64,000 nt of DNA from the NCBI GenBank assembly GCA_964530825.1, contig CAZHCA010000023.1:12158-76157 (forward strand). The letters run 5' to 3'. Within the stretch, counting starts at the first letter, position 1, and each line of letters begins with the position of its first letter. Of the stretch, positions 36,935 to 45,601 are shown piece by piece. Position numbers and translations under genes: made by a program. This stretch comes from CAZHCA01 sp964530825. GTDB lineage: Bacteria; Bacteroidota; Bacteroidia; Chitinophagales; Saprospiraceae. A model generated the notes under the pieces. That model was given only the letters and a program-made list of their open reading frames with translations, had not been told where the DNA came from and did no database searches.

Positions 36935-37957
36935 ATGGTGCAGCCTACCTTAAAAATCAGTACTTCTCCCCATCTCAAAAAGCGCATCACCACCGATACG
37001 ATCATGCGCAACGTGGTATGGGCCCTGATGCCAGTAGCCGCCTTCGCCGTTTTTTCCTTTGGCCTTAGCGCGCTGCTGGTGTTGATCACCACCACGCTAG
37101 CCTGCGTACTTACCGAGCACTTGCTCTGCCGGGTGTCCAACCAAGACAGCACGGTTGGCGATTGGTCAGCCGTAATCACTGGGTTGCTGTTGGGGCTCAC
37201 CCTGCCGCCCATCTTCCCACTTTGGATGGCTTTTGTGGGTGGGGTGATCGCCATCGGGCTCGGCAAATTCATCTTCGGCGGACTGGGCTACAACGTCTTC
37301 AACCCTGCTTTGGTAGGGCGAGCGGTACTGCAGGCCGCATTTCCGGTCGCCATCACTACCTGGTACCCGGCCTTCGTGGCCGACCGCTTCGGCAATGTGG
37401 TCGCCCCGACCCTGGCCTTACCCTTCATGAAGCCACCGGATACGGATGCCGTTTCCGGCGCCACGCCCCTGGCCGCTTTTAAGTTTGAAGGCATCCGGAC
37501 CGATACTACCGACTTGGCCATGGGCCTAATCAGCGGCTCGACCGGCGAGACCTGCGCCATGCTCATTCTACTGGGGGGGCTGTACCTGATCATCCGGAAG
37601 ATGATGAACTGGCGCATCCCGGTGGCCGTACTCGGCAGCGCTTTTTTGCTGAGTGGTCTGTTTTACCTGATCGATCCGGCCGGGTATCCCCACCCTGTCT
37701 TCATGTTGTTTTCGGGCGGGCTGATGCTGGGGGCTGTCTTTATGGCCACCGACATGGTCGCCTCCCCCCTAACGCCCCAGGGTATTTGGATTTACGGCGC
37801 TTTCATCGGGATCGTCACCATAGTGATCCGGTTGTGGGGCGGATTACCCGAGGGCGTGATGTACGCCATTTTGCTGGCCAACGCAGTTTCGCCACACATC
37901 GACAGCTGGATACAGCCACGCGTGTACGGGACCGCTAAAAAATCATCGACTCCATGA
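36935..37957 (+). CDS. rnfD: Rnf complex subunit D
   Basis: Membrane subunit of 340 residues with about ten membrane segments. The covalent FMN site is seen as VSGATPLAA, with Thr177 as the expected attachment residue. The GLGYNVFNPALVGRAVL motif shared by RnfD and NqrB is present. In this pair of families D/B carries the ion channel. Its stop overlaps the rnfG start in an ATGA. Confidence 0.95.
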   Translation: MVQPTLKISTSPHLKKRITTDTIMRNVVWALMPVAAFAVFSFGLSALLVLITTTLACVLTEHLLCRVSNQDSTVGDWSAVITGLLLGLTLPPIFPLWMAFVGGVIAIGLGKFIFGGLGYNVFNPALVGRAVLQAAFPVAITTWYPAFVADRFGNVVAPTLALPFMKPPDTDAVSGATPLAAFKFEGIRTDTTDLAMGLISGSTGETCAMLILLGGLYLIIRKMMNWRIPVAVLGSAFLLSGLFYLIDPAGYPHPVFMLFSGGLMLGAVFMATDMVASPLTPQGIWIYGAFIGIVTIVIRLWGGLPEGVMYAILLANAVSPHIDSWIQPRVYGTAKKSSTP

Positions 37958-38646
37958 ATGCCCCTACCCAACAACCAGTAGCGCCTGCTGCCAACAGCGG
38001 TAAGATGCTCCGCGCCATGGTAGGCATCGGCATCCTATGCGGCCTGCTAATCGTGCTTACCTATGAGGGCACCCTGCCCATTATCGAAGCCAACCGGGTA
38101 GATGCACTGGAGCAAGCTATTTTCCGGGTCGTTCCAGGGACGGAGCAGACCCAGACCTTCCGGTGGGCCGAAAACGAAGGATTCAAGCCGGTAAATGGAG
38201 GAACAGCTGCTGGCGAGGAGTTGGTATATGCCGGCTACGACGCCTCGGGTCAGCTGCTGGGGCTGGCCATCCCTACCAGTGGCCAGGGCTATGCCGACGT
38301 GATCCGCATCCTGTACGGGTACGATCCCGGTAAGCAAACTGTGACCGGTTTTTATGTACTGGAAAGCAAAGAGACGCCCGGCCTGGGCGACAAGATAGAA
38401 AAAGATCCCGCCTTCCTGGCCAATTTTGAGGCCCTGGAAGTACCCCTGAATGCCGATGGAAGCGCGATCGCCAACCCGATACGACCCGTCAAGAGCGGGG
38501 AGGGAACCGAGCCCTGGGAGATCGACTGCATTACCGGAGCGACGATCTCCTCCCGCGCCATCGGCGAAATGATCGGTGCAAGTACCGCCCGCTGGGCTCC
38601 GGTGATCCAACGGCACTTTGCTGATTTTTCCATTGCCAACAACTGA
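37954..38646 (+). CDS. rnfG: Rnf complex subunit G
   Basis: 230 residues: one N-terminal membrane helix (about 18-38), then a periplasmic FMN-binding domain. The covalent FMN motif is CITGATISSRA with Thr197, and the KESKETPGLGDKIEKDP-type family block is seen as LESKETPGLGDKIEKDPAF. Overlaps rnfD by 4 bp and precedes rnfE by 4 bp. Confidence 0.95.
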   Translation: MNAPTQQPVAPAANSGKMLRAMVGIGILCGLLIVLTYEGTLPIIEANRVDALEQAIFRVVPGTEQTQTFRWAENEGFKPVNGGTAAGEELVYAGYDASGQLLGLAIPTSGQGYADVIRILYGYDPGKQTVTGFYVLESKETPGLGDKIEKDPAFLANFEALEVPLNADGSAIANPIRPVKSGEGTEPWEIDCITGATISSRAIGEMIGASTARWAPVIQRHFADFSIANN

Positions 38647-38650
38647 GCTG

Positions 38651-39292
38651 ATGCTGAAAACACCAACAACGACCGACGATCATCGCACCGCACCACCCGC
38701 CACCGATGAGTTCATCAAAGGGCTGTGGCGCGACAATCCCGTATTTGTACAAGTGCTGGGCATGTGCCCGGTGCTGGCCGTATCGAATACGGCGGTGAAT
38801 GCCCTGGCCATGGGGCTGGCCACCTTATTTGTGATGCTGATGTCGAATGTGCTGGTGTCGCTCCTGCGCAGTTTCATCCCCAAACAAGTTCGCATCGCTT
38901 GCTATATCCTGATCATCGCCACCTTCGTGACCATCACTGATTACACCATCCAGGCCATCAGCGTAGAGCTGCACAAGAGCCTGGGCGCCTTCATCGCCCT
39001 CATCGTTGTGAACTGCCTGATCCTAAGCCGGGCCGAAGCTTTTGCCTCCAAGAACAGCCTAGGACGCTCGGTGCTCGACGCCCTGGGCATGGGGGTAGGC
39101 TTCACCTTTGCCCTTTTCTGCCTGGGCGCCGTGCGTGAGTTGCTGGGTAACGGCAGCCTCTTCGGGGCCGCCATCTTCCCGGCCGGCTTCCAGCCCTGGA
39201 TTGTGATGATCTTGCCCGCCGGGGGCTTTTTTACCCTGGCCCTCTGGTTATTGATTTTTAATGCGGCGCAAGCCAAAACTGCTACGACATGA
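38651..39292 (+). CDS. rnfE: Rnf complex subunit E
   Basis: 213 residues from ATG 38651; an open frame reaches 38618 inside rnfG but is unlikely to be used. Six membrane segments and the family start FIKGLWRDNPVFVQVLGMCPVLAVSN. RnfE and RnfA pack in inverted orientation and hold an iron centre by conserved cysteines (here in GMCPVLA and NCLILSRAEAF). Overlaps rnfA in an ATGA. Confidence 0.95.
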   Translation: MLKTPTTTDDHRTAPPATDEFIKGLWRDNPVFVQVLGMCPVLAVSNTAVNALAMGLATLFVMLMSNVLVSLLRSFIPKQVRIACYILIIATFVTITDYTIQAISVELHKSLGAFIALIVVNCLILSRAEAFASKNSLGRSVLDALGMGVGFTFALFCLGAVRELLGNGSLFGAAIFPAGFQPWIVMILPAGGFFTLALWLLIFNAAQAKTATT

Positions 39293-39873
39293 GCACCGAA
39301 TCGCTGTGGCACATCTTCATCAACGCCAGCCTAGTTAACAACTTTGTGCTGGCCTATTTCCTGGGCATCTGTCCCTTCCTGGGCGTGTCGGGTAAACTGG
39401 AAACCGCCACCAAGATGGGCGGAGCCGTCATGTTCGTGATGCTCATCAGTTCGATGTGCGCCTACGGCATTCATCGGCTGCTGGTGGTGATCAACGCCCC
39501 ATATCTAGAGCTGATCAGCTTTATCGTGGTGATTGCCTCGACAGTGCAGCTGGTCGAAATGTTTATCAAAAAAATGAGTCCGGCGCTATTTCGGTCGCTG
39601 GGCATTTTTTTGCCTCTGATCACTACCAACTGTGCCATTCTGGGCCTAGCCCTTTTTCAAACCAACAAGGGCTACAATTTCGGGCAGAGCCTAGTGTATG
39701 CCCTGGGCGCCGGCGCCGGCTTCACCCTGGCCCTGGTATTGATTGCCGGGCTGCGCGAGCAGCTGGGTTTGGCCGACGTTCCCGATATTGTCAAAGGGGC
39801 GGCCCTAACCCTGTTCATTGCCGGTATTTTATCCCTCACCTTTATGGGCTTTGCCGGGTTGGGGGCACAATAA
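39289..39873 (+). CDS. rnfA: Rnf complex subunit A
   Basis: 194 residues, six membrane segments. The family blocks NNFVLAYFLGICPFLGVSG and PLITTNCAILGLALF carry the two cysteines that bind the membrane iron centre together with RnfE. It is followed 12 bp later by a small Cys-rich membrane protein. Confidence 0.95.
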   Translation: MSTESLWHIFINASLVNNFVLAYFLGICPFLGVSGKLETATKMGGAVMFVMLISSMCAYGIHRLLVVINAPYLELISFIVVIASTVQLVEMFIKKMSPALFRSLGIFLPLITTNCAILGLALFQTNKGYNFGQSLVYALGAGAGFTLALVLIAGLREQLGLADVPDIVKGAALTLFIAGILSLTFMGFAGLGAQ

Positions 39874-39885
39874 AAACGAAAAGTC

Positions 39886-40086
39886 ATGATGCAAACTCTA
39901 CTCACAGCAATTGGCGGCATCGCGGGCTTGATGGTTGGCTGGATGCTGGTGCAGGCCGGCTGGCGCCGCGCCTTCGCCGACTACCTCGACGAAGACGATG
40001 TGCTGGCCCACCGCCGCAGCTGCGGCAACTGCGGCTGTAGTACCGCCTGCCGGCGACCCGATTCGAACACACCCAAAAAAGTATAG
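39886..40086 (+). CDS. Small membrane protein with a four-cysteine tail, NqrM-like in layout
   Basis: 66 residues: one N-terminal membrane helix (about residues 5-23), a short acidic linker, then SCGNCGCSTACRR with Cys46, 49, 51 and 55. NqrM, needed to assemble Na+-NQR and thought to supply iron to the NqrD/NqrE centre, has the same plan (one helix, then a Cys cluster). RnfA/RnfE are homologues of NqrE/NqrD, and this gene lies directly after rnfA, so an equivalent role in Rnf iron insertion is inferred. I cannot show homology. A second ATG follows at 39889. Confidence 0.75.
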   Translation: MMQTLLTAIGGIAGLMVGWMLVQAGWRRAFADYLDEDDVLAHRRSCGNCGCSTACRRPDSNTPKKV

Positions 40087-40088
40087 CC

Positions 40089-40946
40089 ATGGCACAAATC
40101 GCTGATTTAAAAACCGACCAACAATACCAGGCGACCGTCTTGCAGACTGAGCGCCTCACGCCCGAAGACACGGAGGAAGTGCGTGAGATTCAGCTCGAAG
40201 TGCAGCAGTTCGACTTTCGCTGCGAGGTCGACCAGAGCTTCGGTGTACTCGTCGACATCACCGACGACTTTGGGCCCCGCAGCCACCACCGCCTGTATAG
40301 CGTGGCCGACGTGCCCGCCCTCACCAATGGCAAGCAGCGCCTAACGATGCTCGTCAAGCGCTGCTCTTACGTCGACCCCTTCAGCGGGGAGCTGCACCAC
40401 GGCGTAGCCTCCCACTACCTCTGCGACCGCCGGGCCGGCGACACCATCACCATCACCGGGCCTCACCACCTGCCTTTCGAAGTGCCCGAAGACACCGCGG
40501 CCAACATCATCATGATCGGAATGGGCACCGGTATTGCGCCTTTCCGTTCCTTCGTCAAGCACATCTACCACTACGCGCCCGACTGGAGCGGCAAGATTCG
40601 CCTTTTTTACGGGGCCCGTTCCGGCTTGGAGTTGCTTTACCTAAACGATAAGGATGGTGACCTGACCAATTACTACGATCGCGATACCTTTGAAGCCTTC
40701 GCCGCTCTGAGTCCGCGCCCCGCCTTCGACGACCCTATCGATCTCGACAAGGCCATTGAGGAGCGGGCAACAGAAATCGTCGAGCTGCTTGGCTACACCA
40801 ACACCTACGTCTACGTAGCCGGTTACGCCAAGGTCAACGACATGCTCAACCAAGCTTTCGCCAACATATTAGGCTCCGAAGAAAAGTGGGCCACCCGCAA
40901 AGCCGAGCTGGTAGCCGGTAAGAAGTGGGCCGAAATTTTATACTAA
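40089..40946 (+). CDS. Plant-type ferredoxin-NADP reductase-like flavoprotein
   Basis: 285 residues. The FAD domain has HHRLYSVAD (the RxYS motif) and GVASHYLCD; the NAD(P) domain has GMGTGIAPFRSF. The chain ends in a tyrosine (AEILY), the position that stacks on the flavin in plant-type ferredoxin-NADP reductases. The usual Cys of the C-terminal VCG motif is Ala here (VAGY). Position between the Cys protein and rnfB, 2 bp after the former and contiguous with the latter, suggests it exchanges electrons between NAD(P)H and the ferredoxin used by Rnf. Confidence 0.85.
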   Translation: MAQIADLKTDQQYQATVLQTERLTPEDTEEVREIQLEVQQFDFRCEVDQSFGVLVDITDDFGPRSHHRLYSVADVPALTNGKQRLTMLVKRCSYVDPFSGELHHGVASHYLCDRRAGDTITITGPHHLPFEVPEDTAANIIMIGMGTGIAPFRSFVKHIYHYAPDWSGKIRLFYGARSGLELLYLNDKDGDLTNYYDRDTFEAFAALSPRPAFDDPIDLDKAIEERATEIVELLGYTNTYVYVAGYAKVNDMLNQAFANILGSEEKWATRKAELVAGKKWAEILY

Positions 40947-41819
40947 ATGCTTATGTCCGTGCTCATCGCCATCGCCGCCCTCGGCGGTCTGACCCTCCTG
41001 CTTGCCCTCTTGTTAGTAGTCGCCAACCGTCTGCTCTACGTATACGAAGATCCCCGCATCGATACCGTAGAAGACATGCTGCCCCACGCCAACTGCGGCG
41101 CCTGCGGCTACCCCGGCTGCCGCCCTTTCGCCGAGGCCCTGGTCGCCGGTGAGGCCGCCCCCGCCAAGTGCACCGTGAGCACACCCGAAGGACAATCCGC
41201 CATCGCCCAGTTTTTAGGCGTGGCCCTGGGTGCGGAAGAGAAAATGGTCGCCCGCCTCGCCTGTGCGGGCGGCGCCCACGTGGCCCGCAACCGCGCCCGC
41301 TACGAGGGGCTAGCCTCCTGCCGGGCCGCCGACCTCGTATCCGGCGGCGGCAAGGGCTGCTTCTGGGGTTGTCTCGGCTTTGGCGACTGCGACATTGCTT
41401 GCGACTTCGACGCCATCACCATGGACCCCCACGGCCTGCCCGTAGTGGATGCGGACAAATGCACCGCCTGCGGCGACTGCGTGGAGGTGTGTCCTAAGGA
41501 TCTATTCTCGCTGCAGCCACTCTCCCACCGCCTTTGGGTTGCCTGCAAAAACCAGGAAGCCGGCGAAGATATCCTTGAAGAATGTCAAGTCGCCTGCACT
41601 GCCTGTGGCAAGTGCGCAATGGACGCCCCCGGCGATCTGATCACCATGGCCCACAACCTGCCCGTGGTGCACTACGGTGCCCAGCCCCAGACTCCGGCAC
41701 CGATCGAGCGCTGCCCCACCGGCGCCATCGTTTGGCTAGCCAAGGATGGGACCACGGTCAAGGGTGCGGCAGCACCGGAGATCCTGCGTAAGGGCGAGCG
41801 GGGGATGGGAAGAACGTGA
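40947..41819 (+). CDS. rnfB: Rnf complex subunit B
   Basis: 290 residues: N-terminal membrane anchor (about 5-27), the Fe-S 'Fer4-7-like' domain NCGACGYPGCRPFAEAL, a second Cys-rich segment (GKGCFWGCLGFGDC), then ferredoxin-like clusters (CTACGDCVEVCP and CTACGKCAMDAPGD; in the second the expected final cysteine lies elsewhere). RnfB receives electrons from ferredoxin. It is the last gene of the unit here, whereas most Rnf operons begin with B or C. Confidence 0.95.
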   Translation: MLMSVLIAIAALGGLTLLLALLLVVANRLLYVYEDPRIDTVEDMLPHANCGACGYPGCRPFAEALVAGEAAPAKCTVSTPEGQSAIAQFLGVALGAEEKMVARLACAGGAHVARNRARYEGLASCRAADLVSGGGKGCFWGCLGFGDCDIACDFDAITMDPHGLPVVDADKCTACGDCVEVCPKDLFSLQPLSHRLWVACKNQEAGEDILEECQVACTACGKCAMDAPGDLITMAHNLPVVHYGAQPQTPAPIERCPTGAIVWLAKDGTTVKGAAAPEILRKGERGMGRT

Positions 41820-42068
41820 TTTGGGCTGGCCTGTAGTCCTGGTGATAAGTTGTGATCGAGGGAGCGTTTACTTCGAAGGTTTCCAGTATTTTCCGTAAGG
41901 CTTGCTATACCACTCCCGAGATAATATCGATGGAAAAAAGCTGACTGTAGCAATTTCTACCGCAACCTTTCCCAAAAATTTAACTCCCCCAATACTAAAC
42001 CCTCGACCTCAATCGCAAGATTTCCCTAGCTTTTGAAATATCATATAGCGCCTAGGCACCCACATTCC

Positions 42069-42408
42069 ATGCACCCAAAAGATATCTCCACCGATGTGGC
42101 GGCCGGTATTTTTGATTTCTTCGCTCGCGTGAAGAACGTGGGGATATCAACGATACGCTAATCCAGGAATGCCTAACGACGGCCCGGGCACCACCACCGG
42201 CCCCAAACTGGCATATCGCATCCTGCACACGCGCGCCGAACGGGAATTCAACCGCTTCGATAGCCTGGATCAGATTTCGGCCTATTTCGATTATCACGCA
42301 ACCAAGTATCCCTTACAGCAGGTGACTTTTAATACCTGGCTAGAACGGGCCGCTTTCAAGAGCATACCGGCAACGATCAACGACCCGGCCGGCTCGGTGA
42401 CCAACTGA
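42069..42408 (+). pseudogene. Decayed copy of the helix-hairpin-helix gene at 21631
   Basis: Starts at ATG 42069 with MHPKDISTDVAAGIFDFFARV, parallel to the intact gene's NPKDIPASVADRILDFFNRV. A lost base after GTGGGG and another shift near 42170 break the frame. It then runs NDGPGTTTGPKLAYRILHTR and FNRFDSLDQ, and jumps straight to SAYFDYHATKYPLQQVTFNTW, equivalent to residue 207 of the intact protein. About 135 codons (residues about 71-206) are missing. Ends at TGA 42406-42408. Confidence 0.85.
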
Positions 42409-42575
42409 ATGACCACGCTCGACGATGGAGGATACCCAATGGCCTGACAGCCGCCATCTTTTCGGGGCCCGGGAAAATCCCTTAAGCGTCCCTTCCCTTG
42501 CACTATGCGCGTGTATGAATTGCGTCTTGCAAGCAATCTTTTCGGTGCTTTTAGGATACGGATCAGGAAAACCTT

Positions 42576-43010
42576 ATGGAGTACCGATTTCGTTGCGATT
42601 GCCCAATTACCTCTGCAATTGATGTGGTAGGAGACAAATGGAGTCTGGTTATTGTCAAGCAGATGCTTCTGGAAGGGAAGGTAACCTTCAAGGATTTTAC
42701 GGAAAGCGATGAGGCCATCGCCACCAATATCCTGTCCGCACGCCTGAAAATGTTGGAGGAGTTCAAGATCCTCCGGAAGGAAAAGGATCCCAATGACAAA
42801 AAGAAAAAACTGTACCACCTCACCGAAAAGGGACTGGCGCTAGCGCCCATCATCGTAGAGTTGGCGCTTTGGAGCGACGATCACGTGCGGGAGTTTAACC
42901 CCATCTTGACCACGGGGAGTGAGATGGAATACATGCGCCACAACAAGGAAGCCTTCGTGCAGAAGATTCAGGAAAATTACCGGGTACAGCATGACCTGCC
43001 GAAAGGATAG
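42576..43010 (+). CDS. HxlR-family transcriptional regulator
   Basis: 144 residues. The winged-helix pattern of HxlR is plain: CPITSAIDVVGDKWSLVIVKQML, FKDFTESDEAIATNILSARLKML, YHLTEKG. Members sense thiol stress, aldehydes or drugs; CDCPI near the N-terminus includes the cysteine used for redox sensing in some members. Followed in the same frame by the broken CaCA gene. Confidence 0.88.
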   Translation: MEYRFRCDCPITSAIDVVGDKWSLVIVKQMLLEGKVTFKDFTESDEAIATNILSARLKMLEEFKILRKEKDPNDKKKKLYHLTEKGLALAPIIVELALWSDDHVREFNPILTTGSEMEYMRHNKEAFVQKIQENYRVQHDLPKG

Positions 43011-43031
43011 GCGGTATCCAAGCATCTGAAA

Positions 43032-44099
43032 TTGATACGGGTATACCCACCTCAACATCTAGGACAGGAGTCCGTTACAATCAGCGTGGGATTAACAGCT
43101 ACCATCGGACTATTTCTGGTATGCGCCGCAGCCATTGCAGTGGCCGGTTTCCAGCTCGTACGGTACGCCGACAAGTTGGCTGACCTGACCGGCATTGGAG
43201 AGGCCCTATTCGGGGCTATTCTGCTCGGGGCCGTGACATCGTTGGCCGGCATCGTCACCTCGGTTACGGCAGCCTGGCGGGGCCATCCGCACCTAGCCAT
43301 GAGCAACGCGATCGGAGGCATTGCAGCGCAAACGCTCTTCCTTGCCCTGGCCGATTTGGTCTATCGAAGGGCCAACCTAGAACACTCTTCAGCTTCTTTT
43401 ACCAACCTGCTGGTAGGCCTGCTGCTGATCATTATGTTGTGCTTCATTATGCTGGTCATCTTTGCACCGGAGGTTACCCTCTTCCACATCCATCCGGCCT
43501 CGGTGTTACTACTGATCATTTATTGGGTGGGCAACCAACTGATCAACCAAGCTAAACAACAGCCCATGTGATTTCCGAAGAACACCCAAGCTACCGTGCG
43601 CGACGTACCCGACACCCAACATATCGCACAAGCCAGTCTGTATTGGGTATGGATAAAATTTGTGCTGCTAGCCCTTGTTGTAGGAGTTTGCGGCTACGCA
43701 ATAGCTACCACCGGTATCCGGTTGGCCCAACAGACCGGACTGACCGAGGGGCTGGTGGGCAGCCTCCTCACGGCTGTGATTACCTCCCTGCCGGAATTGA
43801 TCGTCACCATTGCGGCCGTGAGGCAAAACGCTCTCACCCTGGCCGTGGCCAATATCATCGGAGGTAACTCATTTGATGTATTGTTCGTTTCCTTTTCCGA
43901 TTTTTTCTACCGAAGGGGCTCCCTTTTTCACGCAGTGGGCGACGAGCAGATATTCGTTCTCATCCTCACCCAACTGCTGACCGCTATCCTGATTGGGGGT
44001 TTGCTGATCCGCCAGCGCGAAGGAGTAGTAAAGATCGGCTGGGAAAGCGCCCTGATCATCTTACTCTTCGCAGGGGGGTACGCTATTCTTTACGCTTAG
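43032..44099 (+). pseudogene. Na+/Ca2+ exchanger-family (CaCA) gene interrupted by TGA
   Basis: The two halves of a CaCA transporter are in one frame, split by a TGA at 43569-43571 (PM, stop, FPKNTQATVRDVPD). Half 1 has the alpha-1 repeat LFGAILLGAVTSLAGIVTSV and six hydrophobic segments; half 2 has the alpha-2 repeat AVITSLPELIVTIAAV and GGNSFDVLF. TGG (Trp) in place of the stop would restore a roughly 355-residue transporter. The alpha-1 repeat lacks the acidic residue found in alpha-2. The start is uncertain (TTG 43032 or GTG 43086). Each half alone would not form the usual exchanger unless they assemble as two proteins. Confidence 0.8.
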
Positions 44100-44283
44100 C
44101 CCAAAAACGGCAAGTACTTACCCACCCGGACAATGAAGGAATGGGCAGGGTGAAAACCCTAATTGGCTCAAGAAGACAAATGATTATGTTCTTACACAGC
44201 ATTGAAGGTGTTTCATGAACTTTACTCCTATCCCACCCTGTCTTTATAGGTAAACCCAAGTTGAACGCTGCAAAAAATCAGGT

Positions 44284-45492
44284 ATGAATAACCACATCTA
44301 CTTTCCCCTTGGGCTGCTTTGGCTTTGCTGCCTTTTTATTTCCCCTCGCGCTTCGCAAGCTCAGAAAGGGATTTTCAATGGCCACGTCGTCGTAAAATCG
44401 TATGATCTGCTGCACGACAACAATCAATCCATAATGGCCACGGCACTCGTGCAGTACAGCGGTCACGATCGCAGCTACTTCGATACCATCTATCACAGCG
44501 CTCACATTTGCAGCGACACGCTGATTTCTGAGTGGCGCGGCATGGGCGATAGCGTGGTCCATAAATCAACCATTGTGGGCAACTCCAAGATACTGGTGAG
44601 CCCCTCTCGTAGTCAAGCCAATTCGATTAGTTTGCGGTTAGATAAAAATCAGAGCCGGATCGGGTCGGCCAAGGCGAAAGATTGGAAAAAGAACAAGCGA
44701 AAAGAACAGTATGCCGGCTTCGAATACGACTACTACCTCCGCAACCCCGATAATCCAGCGGTTCAATTGTATGCGGGTGTGAATCAATCCATAGTTTACC
44801 GGTAACAATTCGAGATCGGGGGCCCTTTCAAAAATGCTTTTCACCACTTCGGCATTTACGACACACTCCTATTCCAGGACGGACGCACTAATGTACTCAT
44901 GACCTATACCTACCGACCGGCGATAGACGATCATTGCGCAGAAGATTTCCCAGACTACTACGGGAAAGATTTCTCTGAGGTGGAGGCCGACCGGCTACTG
45001 ATGCAACTCCGGGGTAGAGAAAGCACCTACATTATCGAACCCAACCGGAGAAAACCCTTGGAGATTACCGGAGCAATAGCTAAGGGAAAAAATACGCCCC
45101 CATCAGTGGCCGAATTCCAGGGCAGGTACCTACTCATCGACCTGTGGGCCACCTGGTGCGCGCCTTGCCGGGCAGAAATGCCTTTTTTGGCCGAGCTTCG
45201 GAAAAAATACCCCACGGATGAATTAGCGATCCTTTCGATCTCCCTCGATAAGGAAAAAGATCTTCTCAAATGGGAAGCCGCTGTCGCTGAGCTGCAGATG
45301 GACTGGTCCAACTGGATCATCTTCAACGGCACGGAATCAGAATTCTCCTCGGCGTACACCATTTCTACCCTACCCCGCTATTTCATCGTAGACCCACAGG
45401 GTCGGGTTGTCAATGATCAGGCACCGCGCCCATCCGATCCTGCCTTGACCGATATGCTCGACCACCTATTGGCAATGGATGAAAAAAGGTAG
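44284..45492 (+). pseudogene. TlpA/thioredoxin-like exported protein interrupted by TAA
   Basis: Signal peptide (hydrophobic core, then SQAQ), a Bacteroidota-type N-terminal domain of unknown function, then a C-terminal thioredoxin-like domain with WATWCAPCRAEMPFL. A TAA at 44803-44805 (SIVYR, stop, QFEIGG) breaks an otherwise continuous frame of 402 codons. The downstream part could restart at ATG 44899, but it would then lack a signal peptide. Members of this family reduce disulfides in the periplasm. Confidence 0.8.
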
Positions 45493-45601
45493 TACTCTCC
45501 ACTCATTGAGCGTTGCCGAAAGACCGGAATAGAAAAAAAATCCCCTCTGAAAATGGCTGTCTTGCTATCTTTGGAGGGTAATTTCCCAATGCCTAGGATG
45601 A

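Noticed and set aside
43569..43571. TGA read as tryptophan or selenocysteine (alternative code)
   Set aside because: TGA, TAG and TAA all serve as normal stops elsewhere in the window (for example at RnfD, ATPase subunit A and subunit I), the other lesions involve TAG and TAA, and no SECIS-like hairpin was seen after the codon.
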